From contig NZ_QCYK01000001.1 in the NCBI RefSeq assembly GCF_003071345.1, forward strand, positions 1,240,001 to 1,304,000: 64,000 nucleotides of DNA, read 5' to 3'. A program made the position numbers and the translations under genes. This DNA comes from Chitinophaga parva (lineage in GTDB: Bacteria > Bacteroidota > Bacteroidia > Chitinophagales > Chitinophagaceae). The first letter of the stretch is position 1; each line of letters starts with the position of its first letter. The notes below the pieces were generated by a model that worked only from the letters and a program-made list of their open reading frames with translations, did no database searches and was not told the origin of the DNA. Positions 32,966 through 40,901 of the stretch are shown piece by piece.

Positions 32966-33889
32966 ATGAAAATGAAATATTTGGCCCTGGCCATGCTGGC
33001 GTCTTTGAGCGTGCATGGCCAGGCGCCTGCAGATCCCCTCCTGGCCGGCCTGGACTCCCTGGAGCCGGCGCATCAGCCGGTCATTGGCACTTATAAATCC
33101 ACCCGCATCATTTTAGGAGAAAGCACGGAGACCCTGCATCAGCGGGAACTGGATTTCCGCGTGGCCCACCGCTTTGGCGATATGGGTGGCAGCCTGGGTG
33201 GGGCCAAGACCTTCTTTGGCATGGATAACTCCACAGACATCCGCATTGCGTTTGAGTATGGCATTACAGACCGGCTGATGGCAGGCATTTCCCGGTCCAA
33301 AGGCTCCGGCAGTTTTACGCAGTTGTATGAAGGGATGTTTAAGTATAAGCTGTTGCAGCAAACCACGGACAACTCGGTGCCCTTTTCGCTGGCATTTTTC
33401 GGCAATGCCGTAGTTACCGGCATGGCCGCCGCTACCGCTGTAAGTGAGGCCAGTTACTTTGCCAGCTTTAATGACCGCATGCTCTACACGGCGCAGTTCA
33501 TTTTGGCAAAAAAAGCAGGGGCCCTGTCTTTATCCCTCTCGCCTACATATGTACAGCGGAATCACGTCGTTTACATGGACCAAAATCGTATGTTTGCCCT
33601 GGGTGGCAGTGCCCGTTACAAGGTAAGCCGGCGGATGGGTGTGATCGCGGAGTATTTTTATCCATTCCGCAACCGGGCAGGTAAGGATTATTTCAAGGCG
33701 CAGGGCCAGCCGTTTTATAACCCACTGGCCGTGGGCCTGGAGATAGAAACGGGCGGACACGTGTTTAGCATTAACTTCACCAATGCAACGGCCATCCTGG
33801 AAAACCAGTTCATTCCCGAAACAAGGGCCAGCTGGTTGCAGGGGCAGTTTCGCTGGGGTTTTAACATTTCAAGGCGGTTTCATTTATAG
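32966..33889 (+). CDS. DUF5777-type outer-membrane beta-barrel protein
   Basis: A 307-residue secreted protein with a signal peptide (MKYLALAMLASLSVHGQ). It begins with the family-like segment GTYKSTRIILGESTETLH, followed by FRVAHRFGDMG and DIRIAFEYGITDRLMAGIS, and ends in an outer-membrane barrel strand (FRWGFNISRRFHL). I recall DUF5777 barrels occurring beside YceI and haem-type lipoprotein genes in Bacteroidota, and the same order is seen here. Function unknown; a role in an electron-transfer or lipid-related envelope complex is only a guess. ATG 32966 or 32972 are both possible starts. Confidence 0.75.
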   Translation: MKMKYLALAMLASLSVHGQAPADPLLAGLDSLEPAHQPVIGTYKSTRIILGESTETLHQRELDFRVAHRFGDMGGSLGGAKTFFGMDNSTDIRIAFEYGITDRLMAGISRSKGSGSFTQLYEGMFKYKLLQQTTDNSVPFSLAFFGNAVVTGMAAATAVSEASYFASFNDRMLYTAQFILAKKAGALSLSLSPTYVQRNHVVYMDQNRMFALGGSARYKVSRRMGVIAEYFYPFRNRAGKDYFKAQGQPFYNPLAVGLEIETGGHVFSINFTNATAILENQFIPETRASWLQGQFRWGFNISRRFHL

Positions 33890-33891
33890 TA

Positions 33892-34230
33892 GTGATACGC
33901 AAATTAGAGGTACATATCAAAGAAGACGCGTGGCTGGCGCGGATGGCGGCAAAGCGCATGGGCAGTACACAAATGGCCATGGTAGTAGGCCGAACCATTT
34001 ATTTGCATGGTGTAAGCCGGCAGCGTTTCCTGGAAGACACCGGCTGGATACGGCACGAGGTTTGTCACGTGTACCAATACCGCCAGTATGGTATACTGCG
34101 TTTCCTGTGGCTTTACTGGCGGGAATACCGGCGGCATGGATATTATCAGAATGCATTTGAAGTGGCTGCCCGGGCAGCCGAGCGGGATCCGGAGGTGCTG
34201 AGAAATATCGATTTTGCACCTAAAGTGTGA
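33892..34230 (+). CDS. small HExxH protein, putative zinc-binding, function unknown
   Basis: A 112-residue basic protein starting with GTG two bases after the previous stop, so translation is probably coupled. The motif HEVCH (H55-H59) fits HExxH zinc metallopeptidases, and NAFEVAARAAE supplies a possible third ligand (E90). The family resembles the short DUF4157-like metallopeptidase folds found in Bacteroidota. No signal peptide is seen. At this length it would be a minimal catalytic core or a non-catalytic zinc protein. An alternative is that it is merely structurally related and inactive. Confidence 0.65.
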   Translation: MIRKLEVHIKEDAWLARMAAKRMGSTQMAMVVGRTIYLHGVSRQRFLEDTGWIRHEVCHVYQYRQYGILRFLWLYWREYRRHGYYQNAFEVAARAAERDPEVLRNIDFAPKV

Positions 34231-34300
34231 TTATCTTACCGGTCCGCCGGGTCCAAAAGCTGGAATTATTTACTTATTTTTACAGTAAAGGCTGTTTTTT

Positions 34301-34687
34301 ATGGTAAAGAAGGTAACAGAGGGAATAACCATCAGCGTTGAAACATTTTATCAACCGGACTACTCCAACCCCGTTGGCAGTGAGTTTATGTTTGCCTACC
34401 GCATTACCATTGAAAACAATAACACCTTCCCCATCAAGCTCTTGCGCCGCCACTGGTACATCATTGATTCAAACGGCACCCACCGGGAAGTAGAAGGGGA
34501 GGGCGTAGTAGGCGTACAGCCGCTGCTGGCCCCCGGCGAAAGCTATCAATACGTATCCGGATCCAACCTCCGCACTGAACTGGGTAAAATGTACGGCACT
34601 TACCAGATGGAAAACCAGCTGGATAAGAAACTTTTCGAGGTAAAGATCCCTGAATTCCAAATGATCGTACCTTTCAAGCTTAATTAA
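34301..34687 (+). CDS. apaG: ApaG domain protein
   Basis: ApaG is a small fibronectin-III-like beta-sandwich protein of 128 residues, linked to Co/Mg resistance in enterics; its biochemical role is unsettled. The family pattern is clear: ITIENNNTFPIKLLRRHWYI, DSNGTHREVEGEGVVGVQPLLAPGE (middle) and the YQYVSGSNLRTELGKMYGTYQM segment. No signal peptide is present, so it should be cytoplasmic. It is separate from the preceding cluster (70-base gap). The following 240 bases contain only the terminator of gldB at 34869-34890. Confidence 0.93.
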   Translation: MVKKVTEGITISVETFYQPDYSNPVGSEFMFAYRITIENNNTFPIKLLRRHWYIIDSNGTHREVEGEGVVGVQPLLAPGESYQYVSGSNLRTELGKMYGTYQMENQLDKKLFEVKIPEFQMIVPFKLN

Positions 34688-34868
34688 TCTCCTGGTTTTC
34701 AATCGAATGCATTAGAATGGTTTGGCAGTTGCTAAAATGTTTAGTGACACAAGGCTGTTATGAGCATACACTCCAGGACTGTCATCATTGGCCCGGATAA
34801 TTAAGAAAGGGCGTTTGTGCGAGAGTGGATGGTTGATATTGAAGAATTTTGCAGCATGAAATAAAAAA

Positions 34869-34890
34869 AGCCGCAAACACATTTGCGGCT
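34869..34890 (-). terminator. rho-independent terminator of gldB
   Basis: AGCCGCAAA pairs perfectly with TTTGCGGCT; on the minus strand a run of seven T follows. Confidence 0.85.
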
Positions 34891-34930
34891 CATCTACCGG
34901 CTCACAGATGCCAGCCTGCATAATAACGTT

Positions 34931-35998
34931 TTACTTCGGCCTGTACCTAGCCTCATTATAAACCTGCAAAGGGTCCTTCATCTCCATCAACTGCTGCAGC
35001 GTTACTTCCGGGTGCCGCTCCATATAACTCTTCACAATCCGCCATCCCACAAACAACCCGATCTTTCCCGGCGATCCCTCCGGCATACCTTGGGTGCTGG
35101 GCCCTTCCCCCATATAATGCGTTACCTCCTGCCAGTCGGTGATGTAAAGCAATTTCTGCTGCACAAAATACTGCCAGACCATCTGTTCATTATCGTAACA
35201 CCACTTCAGCTGTGCCGCTGTATAGCCGGTACGCAAGGTATCTGCCACATCCGGCAGCACCATTTCCAGGAAATATTGCTGGCGCCCTGCATCCACCATC
35301 TGCGCGAGCAGTTGTGTGCCAGTGGCCCTGGGCGGAAACATTTGCTGTTCCAGCGCTTTCATGGCATCCGGAATAAGGTAAGGTTTATCAAACCGCCGTA
35401 TCATATAATCCGGCAGGTCCGGGATCAGGTGGTAGTCGAAACGCCCGCCCAGGTACATGTCCAACCCCAGGCCCAGCACAGAATCGGCCGTGATGGCGCC
35501 GTAGTTGCTCACCGCGGAGGTGAAGGCAATGACGTGGGGTGCATGAAAGTGCGGGAAATAATATTTCGTGTATTTAAAAGCCAGGCTGAGTTGCTGCTCC
35601 ACGCTGTCCATATTGGCAAACTGCCCGTCCACTACGGTTTTCAGCGCCAGCAGGTCTTTGTTGGTCAGCAGCTTGCGCACAGCGTCTGCCTGCGTCATGC
35701 GGGGCGCATCCGCGGTAGGGGCAGCGGGTGCCACACTATCCTGGTAAGGGCCAAAGTTGAGGATATCCTGCAAATAAGTGGGCAGGAAATAGGGATACTG
35801 CAGGTACAGTTGGTGCAGGCCGGCCTGCACCTGGTTGGTGTCTATCCGGTACAGTTCCTGGTCAAATCGTGCTACCTTTACAGGCATGGATATGTTGCTT
35901 ACATCCGGCGTTTTACGGCGTTGTGTACAGGCGCTGATAACCAGCAGCAGCAATACCATTGCACTGGCGCTTGTCTTTTTAATAGTGTACCTTTGCAT
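34931..35998 (-). CDS. gldB: gliding motility lipoprotein GldB
   Basis: GldB is a lipoprotein required for gliding in Flavobacterium johnsoniae. The 355-residue protein has a type II signal with the lipobox ISAC (acylated Cys near residue 23 of this start). The mature part begins with the family-like VKVARFDQELYRIDTNQVQAGL and carries YFPHFHAPHVIAF and GLGLDMYLGG. ATG 35998 places the signal peptide correctly; the frame also opens 17 codons upstream with no signal character. It is divergent from the barrel gene at 36048, sharing a 49-base region. GldC, often beside GldB, is not seen. Confidence 0.92.
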   Translation of the reverse strand: MQRYTIKKTSASAMVLLLLVISACTQRRKTPDVSNISMPVKVARFDQELYRIDTNQVQAGLHQLYLQYPYFLPTYLQDILNFGPYQDSVAPAAPTADAPRMTQADAVRKLLTNKDLLALKTVVDGQFANMDSVEQQLSLAFKYTKYYFPHFHAPHVIAFTSAVSNYGAITADSVLGLGLDMYLGGRFDYHLIPDLPDYMIRRFDKPYLIPDAMKALEQQMFPPRATGTQLLAQMVDAGRQQYFLEMVLPDVADTLRTGYTAAQLKWCYDNEQMVWQYFVQQKLLYITDWQEVTHYMGEGPSTQGMPEGSPGKIGLFVGWRIVKSYMERHPEVTLQQLMEMKDPLQVYNEARYRPK

Positions 35999-36047
35999 CG
36001 CTTTTTTGAGAAATGATCTCCTAAAAGTATTTAATAAAAATAAATAC

Positions 36048-36746
36048 ATGAAACGCGTCCTGCTATTTTTGTTTTTCCTTGCTGCCTCCTATTCCACCTT
36101 TGCCCAAAGTTATGTGGTGAAACGCCGCGTGCCGGTAGACCGTTACCTGCGCCTGGGTTTTACCATCAGTCCTGGCCTGGCCAGCCTTGGCCCGCAGGAT
36201 GCCGGTGCAGACCGTGAGTCCATGCACGGCAGTATCACGTATGGTCTCATGGCAGACTTTATCCTTGATACCTATGGCCGCTATGCCTTCTCTACCGGCT
36301 TTACGGTAAATACCGGCGGGTCTACCATGAAATACGCTGCCAATAAAGGCCTCAGCGATTACCGCCTTACGCCGGCGGAGTACGACCTGCACCTTTCTTA
36401 TATCGATATTCCCCTGGCCATTAAACTGAAAACCGTGCGCCAGGATGGGATAGATATTTACGGTGAATTTGGTACTTTCTTAGATTTCAATATCAAGGCC
36501 CGTGCAGATATTACAGACGCACAGGACCACGCGTTTGATAAAGTGAATGTGATGAAAGATATTGCACCCATCAACACCGGCCTGGCCCTGGGTGGTGGCA
36601 TAGAATACCCGCTGGATGGGCGCCTTAGCCTGGTGGCCGGGTTGCAGTACAAAGCCGGCCTCATAGACGTAACCCGCAATTCCAGGTGGGACGACGGCCG
36701 CGTGGTGCGCAATAACTTTGTGCTGAAGCTGGGATTGTTCTTCTGA
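36048..36746 (+). CDS. PorT-like outer-membrane beta-barrel protein
   Basis: A 232-residue barrel with signal peptide (MKRVLLFLFFLAASYSTFAQ), alternating strands (LRLGFTISPGLASL, YIDIPLAIKLKT, GIDIYGEFGTFLDFNIKA) and an aromatic end (NFVLKLGLFF). The size and the YxxIPL/FGTFLDF pattern match PF13568 barrels, the group that includes type IX secretion PorT. Position next to gldB gives mild support for a gliding/secretion role, but many members are unrelated. The frame opens 71 codons upstream inside gldB; that extension is rejected. nadE follows after 19 bases. Confidence 0.75.
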   Translation: MKRVLLFLFFLAASYSTFAQSYVVKRRVPVDRYLRLGFTISPGLASLGPQDAGADRESMHGSITYGLMADFILDTYGRYAFSTGFTVNTGGSTMKYAANKGLSDYRLTPAEYDLHLSYIDIPLAIKLKTVRQDGIDIYGEFGTFLDFNIKARADITDAQDHAFDKVNVMKDIAPINTGLALGGGIEYPLDGRLSLVAGLQYKAGLIDVTRNSRWDDGRVVRNNFVLKLGLFF

Positions 36747-36765
36747 TGAAAAATAAGGTAGGCTC

Positions 36766-38430
36766 ATGAAAATTGTAATGGCCCAACAGAATTACCACAT
36801 CGGTAATTTTGAAAAAAATACAGCCAGGATCATTGCCGCCATTGCGGATGCAAAGGCGCAGAAAGCAGACCTGGTGGTCTTCTCCGAGCTATGCGTATGT
36901 GGCTACCCGCCCCGCGATTTCCTGGAGTTCGAGGATTTTATTGCCAAGTGCTATGCCGCCATTGACCAGATCAGGGCGCATGCCACAGACATTGCCGTGA
37001 TCGTGGGCAGCCCCGCGCGCAACCCCCAGGTGAATGGTAAAGACCTCTTCAATGCAGCCTGGTTCCTGTATGAAGGCGAGGTAAAGCAAGTGGTACACAA
37101 AACCCTGCTGCCCACTTATGATATCTTTGATGAATACCGCTATTTTGAGCCTGCTTATGAGTGGGCGGTAGTGCCTTTCAAGGGAAAAAAACTGGCCATC
37201 ACGGTATGTGAAGACATCTGGAACCTGGGCGATAACCCGTTGTACCGCGACTGTCCCATGGACCACCTCATCACCCAGCAGCCGGATGTGATGATCAACA
37301 TCAGTGCATCGCCTTTTGATTATGACCATGCACATGAACGCAAGGAAATTATACGGGCCAATGTGCGCAAGTACAAGCTCCCCATGCTGTATAACAATAC
37401 CGTGGGCTCCCAAACGGAGATCGTGTTTGACGGCGGCTCCCTGGTGTTTGATGCCGGTGGCAACGTGGTAAAAGAACTGCCTTATTTTGAAGAAGCCACT
37501 TACACCGTGGAGCTGGAAAGCCTGTACAACGGCAGCCCTGCCCCACCGGTGGAAGTAGTGCCAGACGTTACCGGGCTGGTATTTGATTATAATATTGACC
37601 GCATTTACCAGGCACTGATCCTGGGGATACGCGATTATTTCGGGAAGATGGGCTTTACCAAAGCCATCCTGGGCAGCAGTGGCGGCATAGACAGCGCAGT
37701 GGTACTGGCCCTGGCCTGTGAAGCGCTGGGTAAGGAAAATGTACGCGCGGTACTCATGCCTTCTCCTTATTCTTCCGAACATTCCGTGGATGATGCGGTC
37801 GCATTGTCCAAAAACCTGGGCAATCCCTATGATATTGTGCGCATCCACGATATCTACGAATCGTTCTTAAACACACTGAACCCGCTTTTCAACGGCTTGC
37901 CGTTTAACGTGGCAGAGGAAAACACACAGTCCCGCATAAGAGGCAACCTGCTGATGGGGCTTTCCAATAAGTTTGGCTACATCCTGCTGAACACGTCCAA
38001 TAAAAGCGAGCTCTCCACCGGCTACGGTACCCTGTATGGCGATATGGCCGGCGGCCTGTCTGTGATAGGAGACCTGTATAAAATGCAGGTGTACGCGCTG
38101 GCCCGCTACATTAACCGGAACGGGGAGATCATCCCGCAAAACATTATTGACAAGGCGCCCAGCGCAGAACTGCGGCCGGGACAGAAGGACAGCGACAGCC
38201 TGCCGGACTACGCAGTGCTGGATAAGATCCTGTACCAGTACATTGAGCGCCGCCAGGGCCCCCGGGAAATTGAGGCCCAGGGCTTTGATGCCGCGCTGGT
38301 GGCCCGTACCCTGAAGCTGGTGAACAATAATGAATACAAGCGTAACCAGTTCTGCCCCATCATCCGTGTGTCGTCAAAAGCCTTTGGCGTAGGGCGGCGC
38401 GTGCCCATCGTGGGAAAATATCTGAGCTAG
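36766..38430 (+). CDS. nadE: glutamine-dependent NAD+ synthetase
   Basis: NadE amidates deamido-NAD to NAD, the last step of NAD synthesis. The 554-residue protein fuses a nitrilase-type glutaminase (about 1-265; catalytic E41, K112 and C148 in ITVCEDIWN) to an ammonia-using synthetase domain with the ATP pyrophosphatase loop (GSSGGIDSAVVLAL, about 303-316) and the KSELSTGYGTLYGDMAGG segment. It starts 19 bases after the barrel gene, so co-transcription with it is likely. A hairpin at 38453-38479 lies between it and serS. Confidence 0.96.
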   Translation: MKIVMAQQNYHIGNFEKNTARIIAAIADAKAQKADLVVFSELCVCGYPPRDFLEFEDFIAKCYAAIDQIRAHATDIAVIVGSPARNPQVNGKDLFNAAWFLYEGEVKQVVHKTLLPTYDIFDEYRYFEPAYEWAVVPFKGKKLAITVCEDIWNLGDNPLYRDCPMDHLITQQPDVMINISASPFDYDHAHERKEIIRANVRKYKLPMLYNNTVGSQTEIVFDGGSLVFDAGGNVVKELPYFEEATYTVELESLYNGSPAPPVEVVPDVTGLVFDYNIDRIYQALILGIRDYFGKMGFTKAILGSSGGIDSAVVLALACEALGKENVRAVLMPSPYSSEHSVDDAVALSKNLGNPYDIVRIHDIYESFLNTLNPLFNGLPFNVAEENTQSRIRGNLLMGLSNKFGYILLNTSNKSELSTGYGTLYGDMAGGLSVIGDLYKMQVYALARYINRNGEIIPQNIIDKAPSAELRPGQKDSDSLPDYAVLDKILYQYIERRQGPREIEAQGFDAALVARTLKLVNNNEYKRNQFCPIIRVSSKAFGVGRRVPIVGKYLS

Positions 38431-38452
38431 TGATCACAGGAAAATACAGGCG

Positions 38453-38479
38453 CTCCCGGTGGTACTGCACTGCCGGGAG
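38453..38479 (+). terminator. hairpin between nadE and serS
   Basis: CTCCCGG and CCGGGAG form a 7-bp stem with a 13-base loop; a T-run comes only 6 bases later (TTGCTATTTTTA). It may be a partial terminator. Confidence 0.45.
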
Positions 38480-38522
38480 TTGCTATTTTTATATATTTGA
38501 GAAAATTTATTTAAAACACATC

Positions 38523-39794
38523 ATGTTACAGGTTCAATTTATTCGCCAGAACAAGGAATTGGTGCTGGAGCGCCTGGCGCTCAGGAATTTCAAGGAGATC
38601 AGTGTGGTAGAGGAAGTGTTGTCGCTCGATGACCGCCGCAAGAAACTGACCCTGGAGTATGATGAAACCCAAGCTCAGGTCAACGCTTCGTCCAAGGAGA
38701 TCGGGAAGCTCATGGCCAGCGGCGACAAGGCCGGTGCGGAAGCCCGCAAAGCCGCAGTGGCTACACTGAAGGAGCGCCTGCAGCCCATCAATGACGAACT
38801 GAAACAGGTGGAGGAAGCCCTTACCCTGGCGCTGTATAAAATACCCAACCTGCCCCATAAATCAGTGCCTGCCGGCAAAACCCCGGAAGACAATGAAGTG
38901 GTGCGTACCGGAGGCAACATGCCCACCCTGCAGGAAGGCGCCAAGCCCCACTGGGAGCTGGCTACACAGTATGACCTGATCGACTTTGAACTGGGCACCC
39001 GCATTACCGGCAGCGGATTTCCCGTTTATAAAAATAAAGGGGCCCGCCTGCAACGCGCGCTTATCCAGTACTTCCTGGACTATAATACCGGCAACGGCTA
39101 TACGGAGTTCCAGCCGCCTTACATGGTGAATGCGGAATCTGCCACCGGCACCGGCCAGCTGCCCGATAAAGAAGGCCAGATGTACCACGTAACGGAAGAC
39201 GGCTTTTACCTCATTCCCACGGCAGAAGTACCGGTAACCAATATTTACCGCGATACCATTATCAAGGAAAGTGAGCTGCCCATTAAAATGACGGCTTACA
39301 CACCCTGCTTCCGCCGCGAGGCTGGTTCTTACGGCAAGGACGTGCGTGGCCTCAACCGCCTGCACCAGTTTGACAAAGTGGAGATCGTGCAGCTGGTGCA
39401 CCCGGACACCTCTTACCATGTGCTGGAGGAAATGGTGGGCCACGTGGAAAAGCTGATCCAGTCACTGGAACTGCCTTACCGCATCCTGCGCCTTTGCGGG
39501 GGCGATATGGGCTTTACATCTGCACTTACCTACGATTTTGAGGTATATTCCGCCGCACAGGGCCGCTGGCTGGAAGTTAGTTCCGTATCTAATTTTGAAG
39601 GATACCAGACTAACCGCCTGAAGGCCCGTTTCAAGGATGGCAATGGTAAGTCCCAACTGGTGCACAGCCTCAATGGCAGCTCCCTGGCGCTTCCCCGTAT
39701 TCTGGCCTGTCTTTTGGAGAATCATCAGACAGCGGAAGGTATTGCTATCCCGGCCGCGGTGCAGCCCTACTTTGGCAGCAATAAGATCGGGTAA
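38523..39794 (+). CDS. serS: seryl-tRNA synthetase
   Basis: SerRS charges tRNA-Ser (and Sec). The protein is a class II synthetase of 423 residues. An N-terminal antiparallel coiled coil (about 25-110) contacts the tRNA variable arm. Motif 2 is CFRREAGSYGKD, and motif 3 is NGSSLALPRILACLLENHQ. ATG 38523 gives the conserved MLQVQFIRQNKELVLERLA start; the frame opens 31 codons earlier but without homology-like sequence. It is about 90 bases after nadE. Confidence 0.96.
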   Translation: MLQVQFIRQNKELVLERLALRNFKEISVVEEVLSLDDRRKKLTLEYDETQAQVNASSKEIGKLMASGDKAGAEARKAAVATLKERLQPINDELKQVEEALTLALYKIPNLPHKSVPAGKTPEDNEVVRTGGNMPTLQEGAKPHWELATQYDLIDFELGTRITGSGFPVYKNKGARLQRALIQYFLDYNTGNGYTEFQPPYMVNAESATGTGQLPDKEGQMYHVTEDGFYLIPTAEVPVTNIYRDTIIKESELPIKMTAYTPCFRREAGSYGKDVRGLNRLHQFDKVEIVQLVHPDTSYHVLEEMVGHVEKLIQSLELPYRILRLCGGDMGFTSALTYDFEVYSAAQGRWLEVSSVSNFEGYQTNRLKARFKDGNGKSQLVHSLNGSSLALPRILACLLENHQTAEGIAIPAAVQPYFGSNKIG

Positions 39795-39884
39795 GCGATA
39801 TGTGTTAAGCTTCCGCAATGAGGGAGTAGATAGGTGTTTAAACAAGCATTTCTTTGTATATTACCTTACCACAAAGCACTTACT

Positions 39885-40181
39885 ATGAAAAAAATCGCTG
39901 GAAGCTTATTATTGCTCACGTTTGCGCTGGGCGCCTGTATGAAAGGCATTTCGCCCACTGACACTGCCAAAGTGGATGCTGCCATGGCCAAATACCCTGA
40001 TACGCCGGGGAAGCCCATTTATGTATCGCACTGCGCGCATTGCCACAAATACCAATTGCCGGAATACCATACGGCGGATCAATGGGTAGGCATTATCAAC
40101 AAGATGGCCGTTAAAGCCAAATTGAGTGATGACCAGAAATCAGCGGTGCTGGCCTTTGTACAGGCCAATGCCAAAAAATAA
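39885..40181 (+). CDS. small c-type cytochrome lipoprotein
   Basis: A 98-residue envelope protein with lipobox ALGAC (acylated C18). A canonical haem motif CAHCH (C50, C53, H54) and a Met about 20 residues on (NKMAVKA) fit a monohaem cytochrome c with His/Met ligation. ATG 39885 is chosen for the signal peptide; the longer frame adds 17 residues without signal features. It should act as a periplasm-facing electron carrier; the partner is unknown. A strong terminator follows at 40192-40222. Confidence 0.85.
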   Translation: MKKIAGSLLLLTFALGACMKGISPTDTAKVDAAMAKYPDTPGKPIYVSHCAHCHKYQLPEYHTADQWVGIINKMAVKAKLSDDQKSAVLAFVQANAKK

Positions 40182-40191
40182 AGCACAACGG

Positions 40192-40222
40192 ACCGGCGCC
40201 TCACAAGGGCGCCGGTTTTTTG
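40192..40222 (+). terminator. rho-independent terminator of the cytochrome gene
   Basis: ACCGGCGCC pairs perfectly with GGCGCCGGT and is followed by a run of T. Confidence 0.9.
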
Positions 40223-40234
40223 TTACATTGCAGC

Positions 40235-40783
40235 ATGCATCATTTCCTCCCTAACGGACAATCCCTGGTCATCCGCTTGCCTGAACTGGACGAAGCTGCG
40301 GCCCTGATGCACTGCCTGCAGCAAATGACCCGCGAATCCGATTTTCTCCTGCACACGCCGGAAGAAGCCCTGGGAATGGACATTCCCGGGGAACGGGCTT
40401 TTATCAAATCTTTCCGGGACCAGCCTAACCACCTGCTGCTGGTAGCAGTGGTGGATGGCTTCATTGTAGGCTATCTTACCGTAACCCAGGGCCGCTTTTA
40501 TAAACAGGCCCACACCGGCGAAATGGGCATTGCCATTCTCCGCAACTACTGGAACCTGGGCATTGGCCGCCGCCTCATGACGGCCATGGTACGCTGGGCC
40601 GAAGACCATCCCCTCCTGGAGCTTATCTATTTCCAGGTGTTTGCCCACAATGAAAAAGCTATCCAGCTCTACCGCAATTTCGATTTCCAGGAGTGCGGTC
40701 GCCTGCCCGGTGGTATCCGCCAGAAAGACGGACGCCGCATAGACCTGGTGACAATGTGCAGGAGGGTGAAGCAGTTGTCCTAG
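40235..40783 (+). CDS. GNAT family N-acetyltransferase
   Basis: A 182-residue acetyltransferase of the GNAT fold. Strand 4 and the acetyl-CoA binding loop are visible (GEMGIAILRNYWNLGIGRRLM), as is motif B with VFAHNEKAIQLYRNFDFQECG. This resembles the RimJ/RimL-like or yhhY-type subgroup. The substrate (amino acid, peptide or antibiotic) cannot be read. ATG 40235 is used; the TTG at 40220 lies in the terminator T-run of the preceding gene. A CTAAGAC-family inverted repeat follows immediately after its stop. Confidence 0.85.
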   Translation: MHHFLPNGQSLVIRLPELDEAAALMHCLQQMTRESDFLLHTPEEALGMDIPGERAFIKSFRDQPNHLLLVAVVDGFIVGYLTVTQGRFYKQAHTGEMGIAILRNYWNLGIGRRLMTAMVRWAEDHPLLELIYFQVFAHNEKAIQLYRNFDFQECGRLPGGIRQKDGRRIDLVTMCRRVKQLS

Positions 40784-40852
40784 ATCTTTAGGTCTTAGGT
40801 CGTACTGCTACAAGAACAGGTACCTAAGACTTAAGACCTGGGACTTAAGACC
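40784..40852. repeat. post-stop inverted repeat, CTAAGAC family, copy 2
   Basis: Arms 40784-40805 and 40820-40852 are imperfect reverse complements made of AGGTCTT / CTTAAGACC words. The left arm starts directly at the GNAT stop. The right arm ends in CC followed by seven T, so this copy could act as a terminator. It shares CCTAAGACTTAAGACC with the copy at 21.9 kb and CCTGGGAC with both other copies. Confidence 0.7.
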
Positions 40853-40901
40853 TTTTTTTAAACCCTTCCACAAAGATTCCGTCTTACTACAAAAATATCC
40901 T

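Noticed and set aside
35835..36047. 71-codon upstream extension of the PorT-like barrel
   Set aside because: It runs through the 5' part of gldB on the other strand and would bury the obvious signal peptide that starts at 36048.
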